Shown piece after piece: positions 7,906 to 15,484 of a stretch of DNA of 15,912 nt. The number at the start of each line of letters is the position of its first letter. Positions within the stretch are counted from its first letter, which is position 1. The position numbers and the translations under genes were made by a program. Where the stretch lies: positions 1 through 15,912 of the forward strand of contig JBMNOT010000019.1 in assembly GCA_050943225.1 (NCBI GenBank). The letters are read 5' to 3'. The notes under the pieces were generated by a model, which saw only the letters and a list, made by a program, of their open reading frames with translations, did not search any database and was not told the origin of the DNA. The stretch comes from SZUA-584 sp050943225. Its GTDB lineage: Bacteria; Bacillota; Clostridia; Christensenellales; SZUA-584.

Positions 7906-8787
7906 TCAGGCGATGTCAAACCCCAGGGCGATCAGCTCATTTTTCAGGAGCGCAGCTTTGTCAGGGCTCATTTCGGTGAGGGGCAACCGCGGAATACCCA
8001 CGGGTATGCCGATCATGTTGAGCGCCTTTTTGACAGGCGTCGGGTTAACTTCACTGAACAGCGCTTTGACAAGCGGATTGAGTTTAAACTGAAGCTCGCG
8101 CGCTTTCACCACGTCGCCGTTAAGATACGCCATAACCATATCGTGCGTCATGCGCGGCGCCACATTGGAGACAACCGAAATGACGCCGAGTCCGCCAACT
8201 GACAGTATGGGCACCACATGGTCGTCGTTGCCGGAATAGATCTCCAGCCCCGGGCATAGACGCGCCATCTCCACGATCTGGCAGATGTCGGCCGTTGCGT
8301 CTTTGGTGGCCACTATGCGGTCGCGTACCATCAGCTCTTTCATCGCAGCGGGGGTGACGTTGTAGCCCGTGCGCCCGGGAATGTTGTAGACGATCACAGG
8401 CAGCGGAGTAGCGTCAGCAATCGCATAGAAATGACGGATGAGTCCGGTCTGCGTGCACTTGTTATAATAGGGCGTTACGACCAGCAGCGCATCAACGCCC
8501 AGATCTGCCGCCTTTTTGGCCGCATCCACCGAAGTCACGGTATTGTTGGTGCCTGTACCGGCAATAACCGGTACGCGGCCGGCTGTTTGTTTTACGACGA
8601 AGTCGATGGCGGCATACTGCTCTTCCTTCGACATCGTCGACGCTTCGCCGGTGGTGCCGCACACGACCAGCGCGTCAATGCCGTTCTCGATCTGATACTC
8701 GATCAGCTGCTCAAAGACGGCAAAGTCGACGCCCTTGTCGTTAAACGGTGTGACCAGCGCTGTTGCTGCCCCTTTGAAAATACTCAT
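7906..8787 (-). CDS. dapA: 4-hydroxy-tetrahydrodipicolinate synthase
   Basis: DapA condenses pyruvate with aspartate semialdehyde, the first step committed to diaminopimelate and lysine. The protein is 293 residues, normal for the family, and has the expected TIM-barrel signatures: CGTTGEASTMS (Thr45/Thr46), TPYYNK (Tyr108), VYNIPGRTGYNV (Tyr134, Arg139) and the Schiff-base lysine Lys162 in ATKDAT. SGNDDHVVP and GVISVVSNVAP follow. All catalytic residues line up with E. coli DapA (Lys161, Tyr133, Arg138). A GAAAGGAG ribosome site sits about 9 nt before the ATG. It lies between asd, which makes its substrate, and dapB, which uses its product. Confidence 0.97.
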   Translation of the reverse strand: MSIFKGAATALVTPFNDKGVDFAVFEQLIEYQIENGIDALVVCGTTGEASTMSKEEQYAAIDFVVKQTAGRVPVIAGTGTNNTVTSVDAAKKAADLGVDALLVVTPYYNKCTQTGLIRHFYAIADATPLPVIVYNIPGRTGYNVTPAAMKELMVRDRIVATKDATADICQIVEMARLCPGLEIYSGNDDHVVPILSVGGLGVISVVSNVAPRMTHDMVMAYLNGDVVKARELQFKLNPLVKALFSEVNPTPVKKALNMIGIPVGIPRLPLTEMSPDKAALLKNELIALGFDIA

Positions 8788-8810
8788 ACTGCCACGCTCC
8801 TTTCAATATT

Positions 8811-8824
8811 CCGGCGCTTGCCGG
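8811..8824 (-). other. Short hairpin in the asd-dapA gap
   Basis: CCGGC and GCCGG form a 5-bp all-GC stem around a GCTT loop, in the 56 nt between asd and dapA. There is no T-run after it, so it is not an obvious terminator. It may be an RNA-stability or processing element, or chance in GC-rich DNA. Confidence 0.35.
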
Positions 8825-8843
8825 GAGGTGGTTTGGATAAACT

Positions 8844-9920
8844 TTAACGGTCGAAATACCCTTTTGCCGCCAGAAGTTCAGCCATCAGCACTGCACCGCC
8901 CGCAGCGCCGCGCAGCGTGTTGTGGCTCAGGCATACGAACTTGTAATCGTAGACCGCGTCTTCCCTGAGCCGCCCGATGGTCACGGCCATGCCGTTCTCC
9001 AGATCGCGGTCCAGCCGCGTCTGCGGACGGTTATCTTCCTCAAAGTAGTTGAGGAACTGCTTGGGCGCGCTGGGGAGATTCAGCTGCTGCGGAACGCCTT
9101 TAAATTCGGCCCAGCGCTGTTTGATCGTCTCGATGGACGGTTTTTTCGCGAACTTGACGAACGTGGCCGCCAGATGGCCGTCGGTCACCGGCACGCGGAT
9201 GCACTGCGTGGTGATGACGGGTTTTTCCGTTGGGACAATCACATCGCCCTCAATGCGGCCCCATACCTTAAGCGGCTCATGCTCGCTTTTTTGCTCCTCG
9301 CCGCTGATGAACGGAATGACGTTGTCTATCATCTCCGGCCATGTGTCGAATGTCTTGCCGGCGCCGGATATCGCCTGGTAAGTGCAGGCCACCACCTGTT
9401 CCACACCGAAGTCCAGCAGCGGCGTCAGCGCCGGCACATACGACTGAATGGAGCAGTTGGGCTTAACCGCGATGAAGCCGCGCTTTGTGCCCAGACGTTT
9501 GCGCTGGCTGGCGATGATATCCACATGGTCCGCGTTCACTTCAGGGATGAGCATGGGCACATCCGGCGTGGCGCGGTGCGCGCTGTTGTTGGACACCACG
9601 GGGATTTCCGCCCTGGCGTAAGCCTCTTCCAGCGCTTTGGTCTGCGCTTTGGCCAGGCTGATGGCGCAGAACACGAAATCTAGGTGCCTGGCCGCTTCTA
9701 TGTCGGCGGCGTCCTTCACGATCATGTCTGCGAATTTCTCCGGCAGGGGAGAGGGCATTGCCCAGCGCTCGGCCACCGCTTCCCTGTAAGTCTTTCCCGC
9801 CGAGTTCGCGCTGGCGCTCAGCAGCACCACGTTGAACCAGGGATGATCCGCCAAAAGCGACACAAAACGCTGCCCTACCATGCCCGTTGCGCCGACAATA
9901 CCTACATTATGCTGTTTCAT
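8844..9920 (-). CDS. asd: Aspartate-semialdehyde dehydrogenase
   Basis: Asd reduces aspartyl phosphate with NADPH to aspartate semialdehyde, the branch-point metabolite for lysine/DAP, threonine and methionine. The 358-residue protein has the Rossmann motif VGIVGATGMVGQRF (6-19), catalytic Cys156 in KPNCSIQ, the QAISGAGK loop (182-189), general-base His249 in VPVTDGHLAATF, and the C-terminal SHNTLRGAAGGAV. The length and the wording of the motifs fit the archaeal/fungal-like class of Asd rather than the E. coli class. A GGAGG site (9932-9936) lies 11 nt before the ATG, a rather long spacing. It is the first gene after the lysine riboswitch, so lysine should limit the whole asd-dapA-dapB message. 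Confidence 0.96.
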   Translation of the reverse strand: MKQHNVGIVGATGMVGQRFVSLLADHPWFNVVLLSASANSAGKTYREAVAERWAMPSPLPEKFADMIVKDAADIEAARHLDFVFCAISLAKAQTKALEEAYARAEIPVVSNNSAHRATPDVPMLIPEVNADHVDIIASQRKRLGTKRGFIAVKPNCSIQSYVPALTPLLDFGVEQVVACTYQAISGAGKTFDTWPEMIDNVIPFISGEEQKSEHEPLKVWGRIEGDVIVPTEKPVITTQCIRVPVTDGHLAATFVKFAKKPSIETIKQRWAEFKGVPQQLNLPSAPKQFLNYFEEDNRPQTRLDRDLENGMAVTIGRLREDAVYDYKFVCLSHNTLRGAAGGAVLMAELLAAKGYFDR

Positions 9921-9958
9921 TTATATTATATCCTCCAGAAATTGTTGTCCCCGGTAGA

Positions 9959-9990
9959 TAAAAAATGGCACGGATTTTTCATCGCGCACC
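9959..9990 (-). terminator. Riboswitch-linked intrinsic terminator in the asd leader
   Basis: On the minus strand, GGTGCG and CGTGCC (9985-9990 with 9967-9972) pair with two G-U wobbles. GA/TC pairs extend the stem past a bulged C around a TGAAAAA loop, and six T residues (9965-9960) follow. It lies between the lysine aptamer and the asd ribosome site, where an off-switch is expected. The 5' arm (TGCGC, 9984-9988) can instead pair with GCGCA at 10038-10042 at the 3' edge of the aptamer, a plausible antiterminator. Confidence 0.7.
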
Positions 9991-10032
9991 ACCACAAAAT
10001 GCTTCGTGTATGACACGTTGCATCATTTGCTT

Positions 10033-10201
10033 ACAGCTGCGCTCCGTCCGGACTTGGACGACAGTTGCATGGTTGTTCACCATACACCCAAGCAAAGCCA
10101 CTCGGATGGATTTGCCTTCGGCAGTTTCCCCTTTCCCACTAACCTTAAGCGGCACCCGATGCCTCAGTTAATCATACTCTTGAAAACCGCGCCTCAACTG
10201 T
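10033..10201 (-). promoter_or_regulatory. Lysine riboswitch (L box) aptamer
   Basis: Read on the minus strand, this leader has the conserved lysine-aptamer landmarks in order: GAGGCGC, CAAGAGTATG, GAAAGGGGA (10127-10135), GCCGAAGG (10115-10122), CTGTC and GGAGCGCAGCTG. Helix P1 closes it exactly: ACAGTTG (10201-10195) pairs with CAGCTGT (10039-10033). P3 (GGCAAA with TTTGC), P4 (TGTATGGT with ACCATGCA around GAACA) and a P5 GTCC/GGAC hairpin are all visible. Lysine binding stabilises P1, which should favour the terminator before asd and lower expression of asd-dapA-dapB. Recognition is by pattern, not by a covariance search, but the match is extensive. Confidence 0.95.
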
Positions 10202-10219
10202 ATATCATGAATTGTTGCT

Positions 10220-10248
10220 ATTATAACATCCGGTGCACAGAGCGTCAA
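10220..10248 (-). promoter_or_regulatory. Sigma-A/sigma-70 promoter of the asd-dapA-dapB operon
   Basis: On the minus strand TTGACG (10248-10243) and a perfect TATAAT (10225-10220) are 17 nt apart. Transcription would start near 10213, about 12 nt before the riboswitch P1 helix. That gives a leader of about 290 nt before asd. Confidence 0.9.
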
Positions 10249-10320
10249 GACTGCACGAAGAGCGAAGAAACTCGTTATCCATTTTATAGTATAGCTGGGC
10301 ACGTTTTGACGCGCGCATTA

Positions 10321-10349
10321 TTGTTGTTTTGACGGAGCTGTAGTATAGT
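10321..10349 (+). promoter_or_regulatory. Possible promoter for the methyltransferase gene
   Basis: TATAGT (10344-10349) lies 17 nt after a weak TTGTTG, and about 30 nt before the ribosome site of the gene at 10393. The -10 is good and the -35 is poor. The 100 nt back to the divergent lysine promoter hold no other strong candidate. Confidence 0.4.
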
Positions 10350-10392
10350 GTGATTCAAGCTGACGGCTGCATAAACTGAAGGAGGGGCACTT

Positions 10393-11124
10393 TTGGAGTC
10401 TTATCGGTATCTGGCCCGGCGCTACAATGAGCTGATGGCTGATGTGGACTACGACGCCTGGGCAGGCTATATAGACCGGCTGTTGGGCGGCAGGCCGCTG
10501 CGTCTGTTTGAGGCGGGTTGCGGCACTGGCAGCCTGACGGGCCGCCTGTACGATAAAGGCCATGATATCGTCGCGTCGGATATCTCCGAAGAGATGCTGG
10601 GCATCGCGATGGAGGACGCGCGCCGCCACGGCCGCGATATCGTATTCGTGCGGCAGGACATGAGACAGATCAGTGCGGGTCGGCGCTTCGATGCGGTGGT
10701 CTGCGCCTGCGACGGCCCCAACTATCTGGACGCAGCGGGCCTGGAAGCTTTTTTCAGCGCCGCTTATCAGATGCTGGTTCCGGGCGGGCGGCTGCTCTTC
10801 GATATCAGCTCGGCGGCGAAGCTGCGCGCGATGAACGATGAAGTCTACTTCGATGACAGCGATGATGTCACCTGCCTGTGGCACTGCAGCTTTGATGAAC
10901 AGCGGCGCGCCCTGACGATGGATGTCATGCTGTTCGTGCGCCGCGGCGAACGCCTGTACGAAAAGCTCACTGAGCAGCACGTCCAGTATGCCCATCAGCC
11001 TGCCGATATCGAGGCCGCGCTAAAAAAGGCGGGCTTTGCGCATACCGATACCTACGAAGCATTCACTATAAACCCCGCATCAGATAAGTCTCTTCGGATC
11101 CAGTTTATCAGCCGTAAAGAATGA
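10393..11124 (+). CDS. Class I SAM-dependent methyltransferase, YqeM-like
   Basis: A 243-residue Rossmann-fold methyltransferase. The SAM-binding motif I is FEAGCGTGSL (39-48), the acidic ribose-binding residue is Asp63 in VASDIS, and FDAVVCACDGPNYL and LVPGGRLLFDIS are the later core motifs. The N-terminal YRYLARRYNELM...DYDAWAGYI resembles the start of the B. subtilis YqeM group; the substrate is not known from sequence. Translation starts at TTG 10393, with GGAGG ending 7 nt upstream; no ATG nearby fits as well. It has no signal peptide or membrane segment, so it is cytosolic. It is divergent from the lysine operon and 49 nt before the TPR gene, possibly in the same transcript. Confidence 0.88.
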   Translation: MESYRYLARRYNELMADVDYDAWAGYIDRLLGGRPLRLFEAGCGTGSLTGRLYDKGHDIVASDISEEMLGIAMEDARRHGRDIVFVRQDMRQISAGRRFDAVVCACDGPNYLDAAGLEAFFSAAYQMLVPGGRLLFDISSAAKLRAMNDEVYFDDSDDVTCLWHCSFDEQRRALTMDVMLFVRRGERLYEKLTEQHVQYAHQPADIEAALKKAGFAHTDTYEAFTINPASDKSLRIQFISRKE

Positions 11125-11147
11125 ACATACTTTTTTCGAACGGACTA

Positions 11148-11156
11148 TGATATAAT
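11148..11156 (+). promoter_or_regulatory. Possible extended -10 promoter before the TPR gene
   Basis: TGATATAAT is a perfect -10 hexamer with an extended TGn element, but there is no recognisable -35. A start about 7 nt downstream (near 11163) would fall on the AAGGAG ribosome site (11163-11168), leaving a leader of only about 11 nt before the ATG. It may be real and almost leaderless, or chance. Confidence 0.35.
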
Positions 11157-11173
11157 AAGCCGAAGGAGACGAA

Positions 11174-12892
11174 ATGGCCAACAAAAAAAACGAGAAAAAA
11201 GTGCTCAGCTTCAATCAGCCGGCTGAGTTTTATATACGCAAAGCTGAAAAGCATATCGACGCAGGCAACCTGTTGCAGGCTTTGCAGCTTTACAGGAAAG
11301 TGCTGGGCATGGAGCCGGGCAATACCGACTACCTGCTCAGCATTGCGCAGGTGTATTCTGAGATGGGCCTGTACGCGGAATCCAACGACGTTCTGCTAAA
11401 GATTGCTAAATATGGCAACCCGCCCACCGAGTGTCTGTTTGCGCTGGGGTGCAATTATATGGGCATGGGCAATTACGATATGGCGGACGAGGCGTTTGAG
11501 CAATACCTGGCCCTCGATCCGGAAGGCGAATACGCAGATGATATCGACGAGCTTTTCGAGATGATCGAGGAAGAGGAATATGAAAACGACTGCGGGCTGC
11601 ACGACATCAGCCGTCAGATAGTATACGAGAAAGCGCTTGAAGGCAAACAGTGCCTGGACAAGGGAGATTTTCAGACCGCCATTAAGCTTCTGGAGGAAGT
11701 GGTGGAGAAAGACCCCGCAATTTTTTCCGCGGTGAATAACCTGGCTTTAGCCTACTTCTTTGACGGGCGCAAGGAACAGGCCATCGAGGTGTCCAAAAGG
11801 GTGCTCGCGGCACAGCCGTATAACCTGCATGCCATCTGTAATCTGGCGCTGTTCTATTCGGATTTAAATGATCACGAGAGCGCGTCGGCCTATCTGGACA
11901 AAATTGCCGGCATCAAGGATATCAAGCCTGAGGATATGCACAAAGTTGCGCTCACTTATTGCGAGCTTGGACTTCATGATAAGGCGTATCGCTGGTTTTT
12001 GAAGTTGCTTAGCTTCCAGCCGTACGACATCCGCATACTGCATTTCTGCGGGCTTGCAGCCTACAACTGCGGGCTGTATGCCGAGGCGCTGGGCTTTTTT
12101 GTGAGGATACTCAAAATAGACCCCAAGAACAGCCTCGCGCTGTATTACAGCGCCCTGGCGCAGGACGATAAGAAAAACGGCGCCACCAAAAAACTGGAAT
12201 ACGTGTATCAGGTGCAGTTTGATGAGATCAAGCGCCGCATCAGCTATCTGAACGAGTGCCTGAAGCAGAAAGACGGCAGCCTGGAATACAAGTGGAAGCA
12301 CGACAAGTATTTCCGTTCCATTATATATTGGGGCCTGCATTACGGCGACGAGTACATAAAAAAGATCGTGCTGGAAATCATGAGCATGTTCAGCGATGCC
12401 GAGGTGGAGGAGGAGTTCCGCGACTTCCTGCTGAAGAGCTCGGAAAAGGACGAAATCAAAAACGACATATTCATGTACTTAAAACGCATGGGCGCGCGTG
12501 AACCGTATGTGGCATATATCAGGGGCGCTATTGCGGAGGTGCGCGTTGGTATGGTATCGGAGGATATCAAGAATTTGCCCGCGCCCTTTGCCGAGGCGCT
12601 CAACACGTTCATCAAAAAAGCGCGGACGCGCTATGACAACGACTTTATCACGGCTGGCGTGGAACTACTGATATCGCTGGTCGCCGAAAGGAAGGACTCG
12701 GGCGCGTGGGTCCAGCGTCCCAGCGCCCTGGCTGCGGCGCTGGAGCGGTTCGTCAGCGAATTGATGGACTACAAACATCCGCCGCTTAAAAAAGATTTGA
12801 TCAAAATATACGGCGTATCGTTAAGAACGCTGAACAAATACTATAAGATATTTTTTGAGGATCCGGGTGTAGGGGATCGCGATGTTGATTGA
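11174..12892 (+). CDS. TPR-repeat protein with C-terminal helical/HTH-like domain
   Basis: A 572-residue soluble protein. Eight tetratricopeptide-like repeats are visible at about 17-50, 51-84, 85-118, 151-183, 184-217, 218-251, 252-285 and 286-319, many ending in the typical DP or QP turn (LALDPEG, VVEKDPAI, LKIDPKN). The first three are separated from the rest by an acidic linker (118-137, rich in D/E). A helical middle region follows. The C-terminal 490-560 (RPSALAAALERFV then LKKDLIKIYGVSLRTLNKYYKIF) resembles a small cyclin-like/helix-turn-helix module, similar to the DUF6398-type domain as I recall it; this match is tentative. TPRs usually bind other proteins, so a scaffold or adaptor role is likely. 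AAGGAG lies 5 nt before the ATG. Its 3' end overlaps the next gene by 11 nt. Specific function unknown. Confidence 0.85.
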   Translation: MANKKNEKKVLSFNQPAEFYIRKAEKHIDAGNLLQALQLYRKVLGMEPGNTDYLLSIAQVYSEMGLYAESNDVLLKIAKYGNPPTECLFALGCNYMGMGNYDMADEAFEQYLALDPEGEYADDIDELFEMIEEEEYENDCGLHDISRQIVYEKALEGKQCLDKGDFQTAIKLLEEVVEKDPAIFSAVNNLALAYFFDGRKEQAIEVSKRVLAAQPYNLHAICNLALFYSDLNDHESASAYLDKIAGIKDIKPEDMHKVALTYCELGLHDKAYRWFLKLLSFQPYDIRILHFCGLAAYNCGLYAEALGFFVRILKIDPKNSLALYYSALAQDDKKNGATKKLEYVYQVQFDEIKRRISYLNECLKQKDGSLEYKWKHDKYFRSIIYWGLHYGDEYIKKIVLEIMSMFSDAEVEEEFRDFLLKSSEKDEIKNDIFMYLKRMGAREPYVAYIRGAIAEVRVGMVSEDIKNLPAPFAEALNTFIKKARTRYDNDFITAGVELLISLVAERKDSGAWVQRPSALAAALERFVSELMDYKHPPLKKDLIKIYGVSLRTLNKYYKIFFEDPGVGDRDVD

Positions 12893-13709
12893 TTTTGAGC
12901 AGAAGTTTGCTGATTACATCAGGGATTATATGCAAAAGCACCATATCGAGAACAAAGACGAGCTGGATGATATCGCGCCGGATCTTTACCTGGAATGGCT
13001 GGATATGCCGCAGGACTGGCTAAACGGCGTGTCGCCCAACGCGTATTTTGCGGCGATGGAGCCCCCCCAGCTCATCAGCATGCTTGGCCGATACGTGCTG
13101 TCCAATATAACGGTGCCCGGCTCTCTGCTCAACTGCATTGCCGATGGCCGCGAGAAGACTTACCCGCTGCTGATATCGCTGCTGAAAAACTACAGCGGCG
13201 AAAAAGAGGACATACTCCGGATCATAATCGTGCAGCTCATCGAAGAGATGGATATGGAGCACCCGTACGACTATTATATCGAAGTGATTGCAGGTTCCTC
13301 CGAGCAAAGCGAGTTTTCGGAAGCCTGCGCCGACGAACTGCGCAACGCCGGCCCCGACTACCTTGAGGCGGTGATGAACGCTTTTGAGCATGCCAGCAGT
13401 GCGTACGCGGCGGACTGCTTCCTTGACATACTGACCGACATGCCGTATGATGAGCGCACTTATAACCACGCGATGGAATGCTTTCTACTGAGCGATCAAC
13501 AGCAGGCGTTTTATGCCCAATGCCTGGGCAAGATTGGCAATCCGCAGGCGCTCCCTGCGCTGGAGGAAGCGCTGCGGCGGGATAATATTCGGTATTATGA
13601 CTATGTCGCTATCCGCAACGCGCTGGAGGCGCTGGGCGGGCAGGTGGATATCGAGCGCGACTTTTCCGGCGATAAGGATTACGATACACTGGCCGAAATG
13701 GAGAGCTGA
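12882..13709 (+). CDS. Hypothetical helical-repeat (HEAT-like) protein
   Basis: A 275-residue acidic, apparently all-helical cytosolic protein that I cannot assign to a named family. The C-terminal part (about 204-258) contains a HEAT-like unit, LGKIGNPQALPALEEALRRD followed by AIRNALEALGG. The earlier helices (YPLLISLLKNYSGEKEDILRII, CADELRNAGPDYLEAVMNAF) could be diverged repeats. There are no catalytic motifs, signal peptide or membrane segments. It starts 11 nt inside the TPR gene and ends 2 nt before the HD-domain gene, so it is almost certainly translated from the same message. The pairing with a TPR protein suggests a protein-binding role, which is inference. Confidence 0.8.
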   Translation: MLIDFEQKFADYIRDYMQKHHIENKDELDDIAPDLYLEWLDMPQDWLNGVSPNAYFAAMEPPQLISMLGRYVLSNITVPGSLLNCIADGREKTYPLLISLLKNYSGEKEDILRIIIVQLIEEMDMEHPYDYYIEVIAGSSEQSEFSEACADELRNAGPDYLEAVMNAFEHASSAYAADCFLDILTDMPYDERTYNHAMECFLLSDQQQAFYAQCLGKIGNPQALPALEEALRRDNIRYYDYVAIRNALEALGGQVDIERDFSGDKDYDTLAEMES

Positions 13710-13711
13710 CA

Positions 13712-14377
13712 TTGGCGATTACGTTTGAGGATATCATCCGGAACGAAAAGATCAGCAAGATGGTCAACCAATCCAACAAGGTGCTGGAAATGATTGGTTA
13801 TACCGACCACGGCCCGCGCCATGTCGGCTATGTCAGCCGCATTGCAGGGGAGATACTGAGCAGGCTGGGCAAGCCTGATAGGCGCGTGGAGCTGGCGCGC
13901 ATCGCCGGCTGGGTGCACGACATTGGCAACATGGTCAACCGAAAGCATCACGGGCTGAGCGGTGTAGTACTACTGTTCCCGATACTCTGCGATATCGGGT
14001 TTTCGGTGGACGAGGCATGCGAGATATGTTCGGCAGTGGGCTCTCACGAAGAGGAGACCGGCGCGCCCATAAGCGATATCTCGGCTGCCCTTATCATTGC
14101 GGACAAGGTGGATGCGCATCGCGCGCGCGTCCGTATGAAGAAGTATTCGCCGAACGATATTCACGACCGCGTCAACTATTCGATACAGTCTACCAAGCTC
14201 ACTGTGTCGGGCGGCAACATCACCATCGATTACACGATGAACGACAGCGCGTCGCCGATGGAGTTTCTCAGCATCTATATGACGCGCATGCAGATGTGCG
14301 AAAAGAGCGCGCGCTTTTTAGGCTGTAGCTTCACGCTGCGCATCAACGGCGTTAAGCTCAACAGGTGGGATTCATGA
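13712..14377 (+). CDS. HD-domain phosphohydrolase family protein
   Basis: A 221-residue protein with an HD-superfamily metal-binding core: His33/His37 in DHGPRH, the His69-Asp70 doublet in WVHDIGN, His79/His80, His111 in SHEE, and Asp130 in IIADKVD. Such proteins usually hydrolyse phosphate bonds in nucleotides or signalling molecules; the substrate here is unknown. Residues about 150-221 form a C-terminal extension ending in FTLRINGVKLNRWDS. The start is TTG at 13712, with GGAGA 7 nt upstream and the stop of the previous gene only 2 nt away. The stop overlaps the next gene as ATGA. The position between a helical-repeat gene and an RNA methyltransferase gives no firm hint of function. Confidence 0.88.
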   Translation: MAITFEDIIRNEKISKMVNQSNKVLEMIGYTDHGPRHVGYVSRIAGEILSRLGKPDRRVELARIAGWVHDIGNMVNRKHHGLSGVVLLFPILCDIGFSVDEACEICSAVGSHEEETGAPISDISAALIIADKVDAHRARVRMKKYSPNDIHDRVNYSIQSTKLTVSGGNITIDYTMNDSASPMEFLSIYMTRMQMCEKSARFLGCSFTLRINGVKLNRWDS

Positions 14378-15473
14378 GCGCAGCGTACCGGTGTTTTGCT
14401 TCCTGCGCCTTTGGGCTGGAGGCCGTCATGGCTCGTGAACTCAAAGATTTGAGATTCAATGATATCGCTGCTCGGGATGCCCGGGTTTATTTTTTGGCGG
14501 ATGAGGCGGGTATTGCCCGGGCGAACCTGTGGTTGCGCACTGCGGACCGCGTGTATATCGAACTGGCGGTTTTTCCTGCCGTGACGTTTGACGAACTCTT
14601 TGAAGGCGTTCGGGCTTTGCGCTGGAGCGACTACGTCCCGAAAGACGCGGCATTTGTTGTCAACGCGGATTCTGCCCACAGCCGCCTGGTCAGCGTTTCC
14701 GATATCCAGTCTGTCGGCAAAAAAGCGGTGGCCGTCAGCTTGATGAAAGGTCATCGCGTACCCGTACTTCCCGAGACAGGGGTGCGCTACGACATTCATT
14801 TAAATCTGCTGCGCGACACGGTGTCCGTGTGCCTTCAACACCAGCGGACAGGGGCTGAACCGCCGCGGCTACCGCGTGGCGAATGTGGCTGCGCCAATGC
14901 GCGAAACCTTGGCCGCAGGGTTGGTGCTGCTGTCGGGATGGCGCGGCGGCGCTCTGGCAGACCCGATGTGCGGTTCCGGCACCATTCCCATCGAGGCGGC
15001 CATGATTGGCAGCAACATAGCGCCCGGACTCAAGCGTGCTTTCGACGCAGAAGCAAGCCTGGCCCAGCTTCACCAGGGCGTGGCGCGAGGAGAAGGCCGT
15101 GGCTGAGCAGCAGCGCTCCGCCGAAACGCCTGTCATTTTCGCTTCCGACATCGATCCCAAAGCTGTGAGCGCAGCTGACAGGAACGCCAAGGCAGCGGGC
15201 GTGGATATCCGCGTTTTCAAGGCAGATGTGCGTGATTTCTCGCGGTCCGACTGTCTGGTGCTGGCCAACCCGCCGTATGCGCAGCGGCTGGGTGAAAGGG
15301 AAGTTGTTCACCGGCTGTATGCCGATATGGGGCGCGCTTTGGCCGGCGTGGGCAGAAAATGCATCATTACTGCCGACGAAAGTTTTGAGCGATACTTCGG
15401 CGCCCGCGCAACAAAAAGGCGAAAGCTGTACAACGGCAACATTCGCTGTACTTTATACCAATATTACCGGTGA
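14374..15473 (+). pseudogene. THUMP-domain class I RNA methyltransferase (YpsC/RlmL N-domain type), broken by two frameshifts
   Basis: Proteins of this group methylate guanines in 23S rRNA or related RNAs. Three frames together give a complete protein of about 364 residues. Frame 1 (from the ATG in the ATGA overlap with the HD gene) carries the N-terminal ferredoxin-like/THUMP region (CFASCAFGLEAVMARELKDL) up to VSVCL near 14835. Frame 2 carries NTSGQGLNRRGYRVANVAAPMRETLA in two adjoining parts and the SAM-binding DPMCGSGTIPIEAA, to about 15050. Frame 3 carries WPSFTRAW, the SDIDPKAV block, catalytic NPPYAQRLG and the end. The first shift looks like one extra base within 14833-14836. The second is an exact AAGC tandem duplication at 15051-15058; removing one copy restores A-E-A-W-P-S-F. 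No slippery site or stop suggests programmed frameshifting. Sequencing or assembly error is the alternative, mainly for the first lesion. Confidence 0.85.
15051..15058 (+). repeat. AAGC x2 tandem duplication causing a frameshift
   Basis: AAGC occurs twice back to back inside the RNA methyltransferase. With one copy removed, the codons read gca gaa gcc tgg, joining the two frames with family-like residues. This is typical of replication slippage. Confidence 0.75.
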
Positions 15474-15484
15474 TGGGTTTTTTA

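Noticed and set aside
7848..7919. N-terminal extension of DapB to an ATG at 7919
   Set aside because: The 24 extra residues do not resemble DapB, and they would overlap the end of dapA. The ATG at 7847 has a GAGGAT site and gives the canonical N-terminus.
9921..9932. TATAAT directly before asd as a second promoter
   Set aside because: It lies between the ribosome site and the start codon, has no matching -35, and any transcript from it would lack a usable ribosome site.
10033..10201. T-box leader as an alternative to the lysine riboswitch
   Set aside because: I see no T-box sequence (TGG near an antiterminator bulge) or specifier loop, whereas the lysine-aptamer landmarks are present in order.
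14833..15058. Programmed ribosomal frameshifting in the RNA methyltransferase
   Set aside because: Neither site has a slippery heptamer, an in-frame stop at the shift point, or an evident stimulatory structure. One site is an exact 4-bp duplication, which fits a mutation better.
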